Source: Staphylococcus pseudintermedius (GTDB taxonomy: Bacteria > Bacillota > Bacilli > Staphylococcales > Staphylococcaceae). Taken from it: a stretch of DNA of 64,000 bases. Each line of letters begins with the position of its first letter. Position 1 is the first letter of the stretch. The translations under genes and the position numbers were made by a program. Under the pieces are notes generated by a model, which was given only the letters and a program-made list of their open reading frames with translations, did not search any database and was not told where the DNA came from. Positions 27,517 to 35,246 of the stretch are shown piece after piece. Where the stretch lies: positions 165,800 to 229,799 of the forward strand of contig NZ_MLGE02000004.1 in the NCBI RefSeq assembly GCF_001792775.2. Reading direction: 5' to 3'.

Positions 27517-28059
27517 TTAAAATAACCAAGATATAGCTTCCTTTAAAGTCACTCCTAGAGTATGGACTTGTGACTCAGATAAACCAGCTGCACGACCCGC
27601 TCTAATAGCAGCATCTCTAACTGCATTAGCAGGGACTTCACTCCATTTCAACAAATGCTTTAACTCTTTTACTAAAGGAGTGTATGCTTTATTAAAAGCA
27701 TTAACCGCTTTTTTTCACCTACTTTTCTACTAGTGCAACCGCCTTGCTTTTATTGTTAATGATTAATTTAATAGCGGTCTTAACAATCTTTGTAGTCCCA
27801 ATTCGATTTTGCGCTTTTGGGTTAATAGCCAAGTCAGAATTTTTATTTATTTTAACTCCATCGACACTTACATATCTGGCTTCCGTACTATCATTGGCTG
27901 TTTTAAAAGTCTGACTGTTCACATTGCTTGCTTTAGCATCTGCTAATGGACTCATCTCCATTAATAAAACTGCACTCGCTAACAATGTTCCAAATGTTTT
28001 TCTTAGTTTCGAATTTAAAAACCCTTAGTTTTAATTTTACTTCCAAGTTTTAATAACAT
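27517..28059 (-). pseudogene. frameshifted small secreted or bacteriocin-like protein gene
   Basis: Three segments on the minus strand make one protein if two homopolymer lengths are each increased by one: a T5 near 28020 and an A4 near 27728. The rebuilt product is about 180 residues: basic start MLLKLGSKIKTKG, a hydrophobic LASAVLLMEMSPLADAKA signal-like segment, KIVKTAIKLIINNKSKAVALVEK, then AVNAFNKAYTPLVKELKHLL and a Trp-containing helical C-terminus ending EAISWLF. It resembles an exported small cationic peptide precursor, but I do not recognise the family. AAGGAG abuts the ATG. A sequencing error cannot be excluded. Confidence 0.55.
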
Positions 28060-28250
28060 CTCCTTCGTAACCATAATATAGTTTAATCTTATTACAAGTA
28101 ATTTATTGCCATGGGTTCACTTGAAATAATAATTAAATAATTTAATGTCCCATGGTTTATCACCGAAATATGTATAGCATTAAGAAGCTAAAACGTCATT
28201 TCCTAACACACAAAAAAAGCAATCTATATAGGGATAGTCCCAACTTACAA

Positions 28251-28791
28251 TTAAAAAACTTCTTTAGCGATTAGTCATTCATGCCAGATCCATTCATTAT
28301 GATTTTTCCAATAGATGCGACACCAACTATCAATGATTTCAAACACATAAATTAACGCGCCTAGTACGTATTCGGCTTGTCCTACATTGAATTGATAATT
28401 AGCGCGATTCTCTCCATAGCGTGTTGCTGATGTAGCACCTAAACCGTCCACTTTTGCATTAAAATATGCACCTTTTGACCATTTGAGGTGATAAGGCGTT
28501 CTACTTCCACTGATAATCTTACTAGCTGAGTTATTTACAGCTTTGTGCAATGGTGGGTTAATCTTATTAGCGATTTTAGAAGTGGTATTCTCGCTTTTGT
28601 AATGAGGGCGGATAAAATGAGTGCAACCATAGTAATTGTTTCATCTTAATATTGCGGTCATGTTTGCATTGCCATCAAAATTTTGCTCTAAAATTAAAAA
28701 CTGCTTCGTATTACCACCATTGTAAACAGTACCGGCCGTATTGTTTATAAATACCGTCTCTATATACCGCCACATCACCCACTTGCGGTAC
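28251..28791 (-). pseudogene. degenerate phage endolysin (CHAP amidase plus wall-binding domain)
   Basis: A minus-strand reading of VPQVGDVAVYRDGIYKQYG, then after a frameshift near 28735 GTVYNGGNTKQFLILEQNF, is a CHAP domain; the catalytic-His region at the shift is lost. An in-frame TGA (28641-28643, where Trp is expected) is followed by NNYYGCTHFIRP and an SH3-type wall-binding domain ending in CRIYWKNHNEWIWHE; another TGA (28275-28277, Arg expected) precedes LIAKEVF and the original stop. Typical staphylococcal phage lysin order, at least three inactivating changes, 5' end missing. No other phage genes are nearby. Confidence 0.75.
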
Positions 28792-28832
28792 GATACACTA
28801 TGCAAACACTAATTTCTATTTTTATTTAAAAA

Positions 28833-28853
28833 GTGCAGGCACTGTGCTATATT
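28833..28853 (+). promoter_or_regulatory. promoter/operator of the small RHH gene
   Basis: GTGCAGGCAC palindrome (28833-28842) overlapping an extended -10 TGCTATATT (TATATT at 28848-28853), 18 bp before the RHH start codon. CopG-type proteins commonly repress themselves through such sites. Confidence 0.4.
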
Positions 28854-28870
28854 ATTTGTGAGGTGATAAA

Positions 28871-29023
28871 ATGATAAAAGATACTAACACGAGAATTAGC
28901 GTTACAGTTTCAAAAGATAATCGAGACAAGTTGAAGGAACTCGCTAAAAAAGAAAACAGAAGTATGTCGAACATGGTTGAGCATTTGATTACATCTTACA
29001 TCGAGAGAAGTTCAGAAAAATGA
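28871..29023 (+). CDS. small ribbon-helix-helix (CopG/Arc type) regulator
   Basis: A 50-residue protein: N-terminal beta strand TRISVTVSKDNRDKLKELA, then KKENRSMSNMVEHLITSYI as the second helix. This is the minimal RHH fold of plasmid copy-number and partition regulators or antitoxins. It has a GAGGTG ribosome site 5 bp upstream. Just after the stop a second frame (IDEELDASSKKSIGRRVSDGKKKIKS in broken form: start lost, preceded by stops) suggests a decayed partner gene. Likely a plasmid remnant. Confidence 0.7.
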   Translation: MIKDTNTRISVTVSKDNRDKLKELAKKENRSMSNMVEHLITSYIERSSEK

Positions 29024-29351
29024 GGTGAATTGATGCTAGACTAAGAAACGGACACAGTAAATTGATGAAGAACTTGATGCATCATCAAAGAAATCAATTG
29101 GTAGGCGTGTCAGTGATGGGAAGAAGAAAATAAAATCTTAACACGTCTCTATTTTCTCGATATTGCGACTTTTAAAATTAAATCCACTAAAAGGATCATT
29201 GAAGCCATTTAATCATCCACTTTCCGAAAATTTTTCGAATCCTTATTGATATTCAACGTCTTCATCATGGTAGCAACACTAAAATAAACGGAAGCCTTTC
29301 ATTTTTCGGACATTTCGGCATGCACAACTGTCTGTACTTTTCATTATTTAA
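29024..29351. other. decayed, gene-free stretch
   Basis: Apart from the relic frame directly after the RHH gene (29044-29142) I see no coding capacity, repeat or hairpin of note. This is the right margin of the accessory island. Confidence 0.4.
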
Positions 29352-29381
29352 ACAGTTGCGAATGAATTTAAACAACTTGAG
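29352..29381 (+). promoter_or_regulatory. candidate AgrA direct repeat upstream of psm-epsilon
   Basis: ACAGTTGCG, 11-bp spacer, ACAACTTGAG. Similar to the AgrA recognition repeat ACAGTTAAG and nearly identical in layout to the site before psm-beta. It ends 31 bp before TATAAT. Confidence 0.45.
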
Positions 29382-29412
29382 GACTTTTCAAAAATTAATG
29401 CCTTACGTGATT

Positions 29413-29418
29413 TATAAT
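29413..29418 (+). promoter_or_regulatory. psm-epsilon -10 element
   Basis: Perfect TATAAT without a recognisable -35 at normal spacing, as expected for an activator-dependent promoter. Confidence 0.55.
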
Positions 29419-29450
29419 GACATTAATCAAACATTAGGAGGTGAATCGAC

Positions 29451-29516
29451 ATGTTTATCATCGACTTAATCAAAAAAGTTATCGAATTCTTGAAAGGTTT
29501 ATTCGGTAACAAATAA
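29451..29516 (+). CDS. phenol-soluble modulin epsilon (PSM-epsilon)
   Basis: A 21-residue peptide starting MFIIDLIKKVIEFLKG and ending LFGNK, preceded by TTAGGAGGTGAATCGAC (a strong ribosome site). It is an amphipathic, cationic helix closely similar to S. epidermidis PSM-epsilon and, as I recall, the same as the cytolytic PSM-epsilon described for S. pseudintermedius. Exported without a signal peptide, presumably by PmtABCD. A candidate AgrA site lies upstream. Too short for automatic gene callers. Confidence 0.9.
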   Translation: MFIIDLIKKVIEFLKGLFGNK

Positions 29517-29594
29517 GACATCGTTTGACTGAGTTTGAGGCTGAATCATACTAATGGAGATACATATCTTCATTCCGATTCTCACCTCTAACGT

Positions 29595-29641
29595 CACCCT
29601 ACTACGTTTCATTTCATATGAATCGTTAGTAGGGTGGCTTT
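29595..29641. terminator. bidirectional terminator
   Basis: CACCCTACTA / TAGTAGGGTG perfect stem between psm-epsilon (plus) and yfcE (minus), T-rich on both sides; likely shared by the convergent genes. Confidence 0.75.
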
Positions 29642-29706
29642 GTTTTCATCAATTAAAAAGCAATACAGTGATAGGTCTGAATCCCAAAACTGTACTGCTC
29701 AATGAT

Positions 29707-30216
29707 TTATTCCTCTATTTGAAATGTCACTTTATCGATGATGTCATGGTGACGATTGCGGAAATTCACAAAACTGTCTGTACCCTCTAGTATAATTTCA
29801 GCATACGTTTCTTCAATGTCGCTCCGTGATTGTGAAATACTTCCCGGATTGATCACATGTACACCATGAATTTGTTCATATTTTGCGACATGTGTGTGAC
29901 CATACAAGGCAATGACTGCTTCATGTGCAATTGCGGCTTGTGCAAGTTGTTGACGTGAACTGTTAACACCATAGAGATGTCCATGCGCGAAAAATATACG
30001 ATGACTACCAACCGATGTGACTTGATTGTCAGGAAATTCAGGATAAAAGTCCATATTCCCTTTCACACGTAGGAATAGACTTAACTCTGTGTCATCATAT
30101 TTAAATTCTGAATCACCTAAATGAAAAAATGCATCTGCGTCTTCATGTTGTTGGTACACATCATATAAAATACCTGTTTCTGAATGATTGTCACTCAGGA
30201 CGATAAGCTTTTTCAT
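29707..30216 (-). CDS. YfcE/MJ0936-family metallophosphoesterase
   Basis: A 169-residue calcineurin-like phosphodiesterase. Metal-binding motifs: LIVLSDNHSE (D-x-H, residue 8), FHLGDSE (GD), VKGNMDF (GN), FAHGHLYGV and ALYGHTHVAKYE (GHTH). The family hydrolyses phosphodiesters in vitro; the natural substrate is unknown. It overlaps rdgB by 4 bp and belongs to the murI-rdgB-yfcE transcript, as in S. aureus. Confidence 0.9.
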   Translation of the reverse strand: MKKLIVLSDNHSETGILYDVYQQHEDADAFFHLGDSEFKYDDTELSLFLRVKGNMDFYPEFPDNQVTSVGSHRIFFAHGHLYGVNSSRQQLAQAAIAHEAVIALYGHTHVAKYEQIHGVHVINPGSISQSRSDIEETYAEIILEGTDSFVNFRNRHHDIIDKVTFQIEE

Positions 30217-30797
30217 TTCCCCTCACCCTCAATATATGCTTTTAATTGGTCAATGGCTTTACGACGATGACTGATTTCTGATTTTTCTTCGGCAGTCAGT
30301 TGGGCCATTGTTTTTTGGCGTTCAGGAATTAAGAAAATCGGATCATATCCAAAACCATTCTCACCAATTTGACTTAACGTGATTTCTCCTTCAACCGTGC
30401 CTTTAAACGTTGTTGTTTCTCCAGTTGCTGTCGTCATACTAATCACACATACAAAACGGGCTGCACGGTTCTCTTCATTTTCTAATCCTTTAAGCACTTT
30501 TTCAATATTCGCTTCGTCACTTTTTTGTACCCCTGCATAACGTGCTGAATAGACGCCGGGTTCGCCGTTCAATGTAGCAACTTCTAAGCCACTATCATCA
30601 GCAATCACCGTTGCATTCAGTAACTTTGCGGCTGCCTCTGATTTCAAGCGGGCATTTTCTTCAAATGTCGTGCCTGTTTCTTCAACATCAAAATCTTCAA
30701 TCATCTCGTTGATTCCAATGACATTGTCTTCAGAAAAAATGACTTTAAAATCATTAATTTTCCCTTGATTTGATGATGCAATGACGATATCTGCCAT
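30213..30797 (-). CDS. rdgB: XTP/dITP diphosphatase (RdgB/HAM1)
   Basis: A 194-residue house-cleaning nucleotidase hydrolysing XTP, ITP and dITP to monophosphates so they are not used in nucleic acid synthesis. Signatures: IASSNQGKINDFK at the start, FEENARLKSEAAA, VIADDSGLEV (catalytic Asp pair about residue 68), PGVYSARYAG, GFGYDPIFL and SHRRKAIDQL. Length and order are standard. Confidence 0.95.
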   Translation of the reverse strand: MADIVIASSNQGKINDFKVIFSEDNVIGINEMIEDFDVEETGTTFEENARLKSEAAAKLLNATVIADDSGLEVATLNGEPGVYSARYAGVQKSDEANIEKVLKGLENEENRAARFVCVISMTTATGETTTFKGTVEGEITLSQIGENGFGYDPIFLIPERQKTMAQLTAEEKSEISHRRKAIDQLKAYIEGEGK

Positions 30798-30808
30798 ATC
30801 TACCTCTC

Positions 30809-31630
30809 CTATCCTAGCTGAATTCTTTCAACTTCAGCGTCTATTTTGAGCCACTCTTGAATAATATAAGTCATATGACGTACTTCACCGTTCGCAAAAA
30901 AGCGATGTTTTGGCTGAGGCGTGTAGTGCGCATGTTCATGACTAAATGTAAGGAGTGCACTGACCTCTCTCGCTGTTTCTAACCCTGATGAAATAACGGT
31001 TTTCGTCTTTCCAAAGTAATCAAATATCGGTTGATAGAGTAACGGATAATGTGTACATCCTAAAATGACCGTATCTGCTTCTGTTTGACGCCAACTTTTC
31101 AATGTTTGGTGAATTACGATATTTGTAATCGTCGGGTCTTTGTACTTCATCTCTTCTACTAATGGTACAAACCCTGGACATGCCACACCGTATACATCGA
31201 CATGCGGGTTAATTTTTTTAATATGCGTACGATAAGCTTCTGATTTAATCGTTCCTTCTGTACCAAGTACGAGGACATTTTGATTTTTAGTCGTCATAAT
31301 TGCTGTTCTCGCACCGGGTTCAATAACGCCGATAACTGGAATTTTCAACTGTTCTTGTAAGGGCTCCAATGCAACAGCTGTTGCCGTATTACATGCGATG
31401 ACAAGCATTTTTATATCATACTGTACTAAATAATTGGCCATTTCGATTGTAAATTTTTTAACTTCCTCTTGATCTCGAGGACCGTATGGGCAACGAGCGA
31501 CATCCCCTAAATAATAAATGGTTTCATTGGGGAGTTGTCTCATAATTTCTTTTGCTACTGTGAGTCCCCCGACCCCTGAATCCATAACTCCAATTGGTCT
31601 ATCCATCTCTTTCATCCTATTCGTGTTCAT
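30809..31630 (-). CDS. murI: glutamate racemase
   Basis: Makes D-glutamate for peptidoglycan. Two catalytic cysteines are visible in [12 protein letters not shown] and [11 protein letters not shown], with [13 protein letters not shown] at the N-terminus and [13 protein letters not shown]. 273 residues from the first possible ATG; the family usually begins near [10 protein letters not shown], so the true start may be an ATG 8 codons downstream. No clear ribosome site distinguishes them. First gene of the murI-rdgB-yfcE operon. Confidence 0.94.
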   Translation of the reverse strand: MNTNRMKEMDRPIGVMDSGVGGLTVAKEIMRQLPNETIYYLGDVARCPYGPRDQEEVKKFTIEMANYLVQYDIKMLVIACNTATAVALEPLQEQLKIPVIGVIEPGARTAIMTTKNQNVLVLGTEGTIKSEAYRTHIKKINPHVDVYGVACPGFVPLVEEMKYKDPTITNIVIHQTLKSWRQTEADTVILGCTHYPLLYQPIFDYFGKTKTVISSGLETAREVSALLTFSHEHAHYTPQPKHRFFANGEVRHMTYIIQEWLKIDAEVERIQLG

Positions 31631-31814
31631 TATTGCTTTTTATTTTATCACATCTAATATGAAGTTGAACAATCTGACATTCCGTAAAACTACACTGAAA
31701 GATACCATTTTAAATATTTATTGATATTCATTACACTCATAATAGGATATATATTGATATATGATTGACTCTTCTTTTACACACTTGTATACGAAATTGA
31801 CTTTTTTCATAAAA

Positions 31815-31848
31815 ATAACGCATGCTCTATTAAGAACATGCGCCATTT
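31815..31848 (-). terminator. sdhCAB terminator
   Basis: CGCATGCTCT / AGAACATGCG stem 12 bp after the sdhB stop; T-rich on the minus strand. Confidence 0.8.
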
Positions 31849-31856
31849 TAATATAC

Positions 31857-32672
31857 TTATTCTACTTCATGATCAGAACCAAAGAATGATTTGAACATAT
31901 GGAATGATGTTTCACGGTTCATCGCTGCAATAGAAGTTGTCAACGGAATACCTTTCGGACAAGCTTGCACACAATTTTGTGAGTTACCACAAGCTTGTAA
32001 ACCACCTTGATCCATTAACGCATCTAAACGTTCGTCTTTTGTCATTGCACCAGTCGGATGTAAGTTAAACAAACGCACTTGAGAAATGGCTTGAGCACCG
32101 ACGAAACTATTGGTTTTTGTGACGTTTGGACATACTTCTAAACATACCCCACATGTCATACATTTTGATAATTCGTAAGCTGTTTGACGTTTTTTTTCTG
32201 GCATACGTGGACCAGGACCTAAGTCATACGTACCATCAATCGGCACCCATGCTTTCATACGTTTCAAGTTGTCAAACATACGCGTACGATCTACTTGTAA
32301 GTCGCGAATGACTGGGAATGTCGTCATCGGTTCAAGACGAATCGGTTGTTCTAATTGATCGATAATCGCTGAACATGATTGACGGGCTTTACCATTAATG
32401 ACCATTGAACATGCACCACAGACCTCTTCTAAACAGTTCATATCCCATGTTACCGGTGTTGTTTTTTCACCTTTTGTATTGATTGGGTTACGACGAATTT
32501 CCATTAATGCTGCGATGACATTCATATTTTCACGATAAGGAATTTCAAAAGATTCTTCATATGGTGATGAATTTTGATCCTTTTGTCGTTTAATAATTAA
32601 CTTAATTGTTTTATTTGAAGTGCTATTTTGAACTTGTTGTGATGTTTGTTGTTTCTCTTGTGTTTCTGCCAT
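31857..32672 (-). CDS. sdhB: succinate dehydrogenase iron-sulfur subunit
   Basis: A 271-residue electron-transfer subunit of complex II. The [2Fe-2S] ligands are in CLEEVCGACSMVINGKARQSC (broken here as CLEEVCGAC and KARQSC, about residues 84-106); the [4Fe-4S] and [3Fe-4S] ligands are in CMTCGVCLEVCP (about 171) and CGNSQNCVQACPKG (about 230). A Gln/Thr-rich N-terminal extension of about 25 residues precedes the fold. Overlaps the sdhA stop by 1 bp. Confidence 0.96.
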   Translation of the reverse strand: MAETQEKQQTSQQVQNSTSNKTIKLIIKRQKDQNSSPYEESFEIPYRENMNVIAALMEIRRNPINTKGEKTTPVTWDMNCLEEVCGACSMVINGKARQSCSAIIDQLEQPIRLEPMTTFPVIRDLQVDRTRMFDNLKRMKAWVPIDGTYDLGPGPRMPEKKRQTAYELSKCMTCGVCLEVCPNVTKTNSFVGAQAISQVRLFNLHPTGAMTKDERLDALMDQGGLQACGNSQNCVQACPKGIPLTTSIAAMNRETSFHMFKSFFGSDHEVE

Positions 32673-34438
32673 TATTTTTTACCCCCTTTTGACTTACTTG
32701 TGTAGTCACGTTTACGAGGTGGGATTAAGCTGACATCAACAGGTTTGTACGTAAATGCTGGTGGTGCATCTGGCCCTTTATATTCAGCTAATGTGTGTTT
32801 TAACCACTCATCGTCATTTCTTTCTGGGAATTCCGGCTTATAGTGCGCACCACGAGATTCATTACGATTATAAGCACCGATTGTGATTACGCGCGCCAAC
32901 ACAAGCATGTTCCACAATTGACGTGTGAAGAATACAGCTTGGTTACTCCATTGCGATGTATCTTCCATATCAATATCTTGGTAACGTTTCATCAATTCAA
33001 CAATTTTCTTGTCAGTTTCTAACAATTTGTCATTATGACGAACAACCGTCACATTCGCAGTCATAATTTCACCAAGTTCACGATGCAATTTATATGCATT
33101 TTCAGAACCTTTCATGTTTAACAACTTGTCAAAACGTGCTTGTTCTTCATCCACACGTTTTTGATACATGCTATCATCCATGTCAACGTAAGATTTTTCA
33201 ATGTTTTCTACATATTTCACAGCATTAGGTCCTGCAACAGTACCACCATAAATAGCTGATAATAATGAGTTGGCACCTAAACGGTTACCCCCATGTTGTG
33301 AGAAATCACATTCCCCTGCCGCAAATAAACCATCAATGTTCGTCATTTGATCATAATCTACATAAAGACCACCCATTGAGTAGTGTACTGCTGGGAAGAT
33401 TTTCATTGGTACTTTACGTGGATCGTCACCTGTGAATTTTTCGTAAATTTCGATGATACCCCCTAATTTTACATCTAATTCATGTGGATCTTTGTGTGAT
33501 AAGTCAAGGTATACCATGTTTTCACCGTTAATACCGAGCTTTTGATTCACACAAACATCGAAAATTTCTCGTGTCGCAATATCACGAGGAACGAGGTTAC
33601 CATAATCAGGATACTTCTCTTCTAAGAAATACCAAGGCTTACCGTCTTTATACGTCCAAATACGGCCACCTTCACCACGTGCTGATTCACTCATTAAACG
33701 TAATTTATCGTCACCAGGAATTGCTGTTGGGTGAATTTGGATAAACTCACCGTTACCATATTTTACCCCTTGTTGATATACGATAGATGCAGCTGATCCT
33801 GTATTGATCATAGAGTTTGTCGTTTTACCAAAAATAATACCTGGACCACCAGTTGCCATAATCACTGCATCAGAACCGAAAGATTGAATTTCAGAAGTTG
33901 TGATGTTTTGCGCAACAATACCACGCGCCGCATTTTCATCATCTTTAACGATACCTAAAAATTCCCATCCTTCATATTTCGTCACAAGTCCATCCACTTC
34001 ATAACTACGCACTTGTTCATCTAATGCATATAATAATTGTTGACCTGTTGTCGCACCAGCGAATGCAGTTCTGTGATGTAATGTTCCACCGAAACGACGG
34101 AAATCGATAAGTCCTTCAGCTGTACGGTTAAACATGACACCCATGCGGTCTAATAAATGGATGATTTGTGGTGCTGCTTCAGTCATTGCTTTAACAGGCG
34201 GTTGATCCGCTAAGAAGTCCCCACCGTAAACAGTGTCATCAAAATGAACCCACGGAGAGTCACCTTCACCTTTTGTATTTACCGCTCCGTTAATACCGCC
34301 CTGTGCACATACTGAGTGAGAGCGTTTTACTGGAACAATTGAGAACAAATCAACATGTGCCCCTTGCTCCGCTGCTTTAATTGTTGACATTAAACCGGCA
34401 AGACCGCCTCCGACAACAATAATTTTCTTCTCTGCCAT
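32672..34438 (-). CDS. sdhA: succinate dehydrogenase flavoprotein subunit
   Basis: A 588-residue flavoprotein oxidising succinate to fumarate at the inner membrane face. FAD-binding VVGGGLAGLMSTIKAAE, the covalent-flavin His region RSHSVCAQGGINGAV, substrate loop HHRTAFAGATTGQQ, the catalytic-Arg region with HPTAIPG, RGEGGRIW, and the C-terminal RGAHYKPEFPERNDDEW. Feeds electrons to menaquinone through SdhC. Confidence 0.97.
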   Translation of the reverse strand: MAEKKIIVVGGGLAGLMSTIKAAEQGAHVDLFSIVPVKRSHSVCAQGGINGAVNTKGEGDSPWVHFDDTVYGGDFLADQPPVKAMTEAAPQIIHLLDRMGVMFNRTAEGLIDFRRFGGTLHHRTAFAGATTGQQLLYALDEQVRSYEVDGLVTKYEGWEFLGIVKDDENAARGIVAQNITTSEIQSFGSDAVIMATGGPGIIFGKTTNSMINTGSAASIVYQQGVKYGNGEFIQIHPTAIPGDDKLRLMSESARGEGGRIWTYKDGKPWYFLEEKYPDYGNLVPRDIATREIFDVCVNQKLGINGENMVYLDLSHKDPHELDVKLGGIIEIYEKFTGDDPRKVPMKIFPAVHYSMGGLYVDYDQMTNIDGLFAAGECDFSQHGGNRLGANSLLSAIYGGTVAGPNAVKYVENIEKSYVDMDDSMYQKRVDEEQARFDKLLNMKGSENAYKLHRELGEIMTANVTVVRHNDKLLETDKKIVELMKRYQDIDMEDTSQWSNQAVFFTRQLWNMLVLARVITIGAYNRNESRGAHYKPEFPERNDDEWLKHTLAEYKGPDAPPAFTYKPVDVSLIPPRKRDYTSKSKGGKK

Positions 34439-34470
34439 AGAATTGTCACTCCCCTGAAATGATTAAACGT

Positions 34471-35082
34471 TTATACGAAAGCTAAAATTGCACTTACACC
34501 GATATAAGAAATCACAAGGAAGATGACAAGGGATACCCAAGTGAATACCTTTTGTGATTTTGGTGATTGCAAAATGCCCCAAGTTACTAAAAATGACCAT
34601 AAACCATTAGAGAAATGGAATACGACCGCAATGATACATATGATGTAGAACACTAACCAAATCGGATTCGATACGATATCATGTACCATATCGTAGTTCA
34701 CTTCTTGACCAAAAAACTTTTGAATACGTGTTTGCCACATGTGAATCATTACGAAAATAAACGTTAAAATGCCCGAAATACGTTGAAACAAGAACATCCA
34801 ATTTCGCATATACGAATGATGCCCGATGTTGTGGCTCGCTGTAAACGCGATATGTACGCCATAGACTGCATGATACAAAATTGGAATATAAATCATGATA
34901 ATCTCTAAAGCATATAAAAATGGTAGCGACTCCATCATGCTTGCCGCCTTATTAAATGCTTCCACCCCTTGAGTTGCTTGATGGTTAACCAATAAGTGAA
35001 CGAGTAAAAAGCCACCTAACGGAATGACACCAAGTAAAGAATGTAAACGTCTAAGGTAGAATTGGTTCTTTGAATGTGCCAA
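34471..35082 (-). CDS. sdhC: succinate dehydrogenase cytochrome b558 subunit
   Basis: A 203-residue diheme membrane anchor of B. subtilis type with five hydrophobic helices; candidate heme-ligand His residues lie in RRLHSLLG, LVHLLVNH, HAVYGVHIA, HMWQT and VFHFSNGLWSF. The start is TTG (MAHSKNQF), placed 6 bp after GGGGGGA, matching the S. aureus N-terminus. First gene of sdhCAB. Confidence 0.95.
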   Translation of the reverse strand: MAHSKNQFYLRRLHSLLGVIPLGGFLLVHLLVNHQATQGVEAFNKAASMMESLPFLYALEIIMIYIPILYHAVYGVHIAFTASHNIGHHSYMRNWMFLFQRISGILTFIFVMIHMWQTRIQKFFGQEVNYDMVHDIVSNPIWLVFYIICIIAVVFHFSNGLWSFLVTWGILQSPKSQKVFTWVSLVIFLVISYIGVSAILAFV

Positions 35083-35141
35083 AGGAAGTCCCCCCTGCGA
35101 TACTATTAATTTTTTTGATTTCTTTTTGTAATTGACTATCG

Positions 35142-35155
35142 AGAAAACGTTTGCA
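35142..35155 (-). promoter_or_regulatory. candidate CcpA cre site before sdhC
   Basis: Minus-strand TGCAAACGTTTTCT differs from the cre consensus TGWAANCGNTNWCA at only two positions; it lies about 60 bp before sdhC. TCA-cycle genes are known CcpA targets in Firmicutes. Confidence 0.55.
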
Positions 35156-35215
35156 TATCATATAAAAAAAAGAAATCAACTCTCTATTATTGTAACATTA
35201 ATTGTGACAAATTTG

Positions 35216-35238
35216 GGTATGAGAATGATTCTCATACC
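35216..35238. promoter_or_regulatory. perfect 23-bp palindrome, candidate Fur box
   Basis: Perfect 11-1-11 palindrome with core TGAGAATGATTCTCA, close to the Fur 7-1-7 pattern (TGATAAT-N-ATTATCA). It lies between the uvrC stop and the sdhCAB promoter region, about 135 bp before sdhC. No T-run follows, which argues against a plain terminator. Confidence 0.55.
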
Positions 35239-35246
35239 AAATTTAT

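Noticed and set aside
28080..28190. CCATGGG/CCCATGG inverted repeat as a plasmid origin
   Set aside because: The arms are only 7 bp and far apart, with no Rep gene or iterons nearby.
19651..29500. Site-specific integration of the whole island at tRNA-Arg
   Set aside because: No integrase gene and no second copy of the tRNA 3' end was found in the window, so the island looks assembled by IS and recombination events rather than a single integration.
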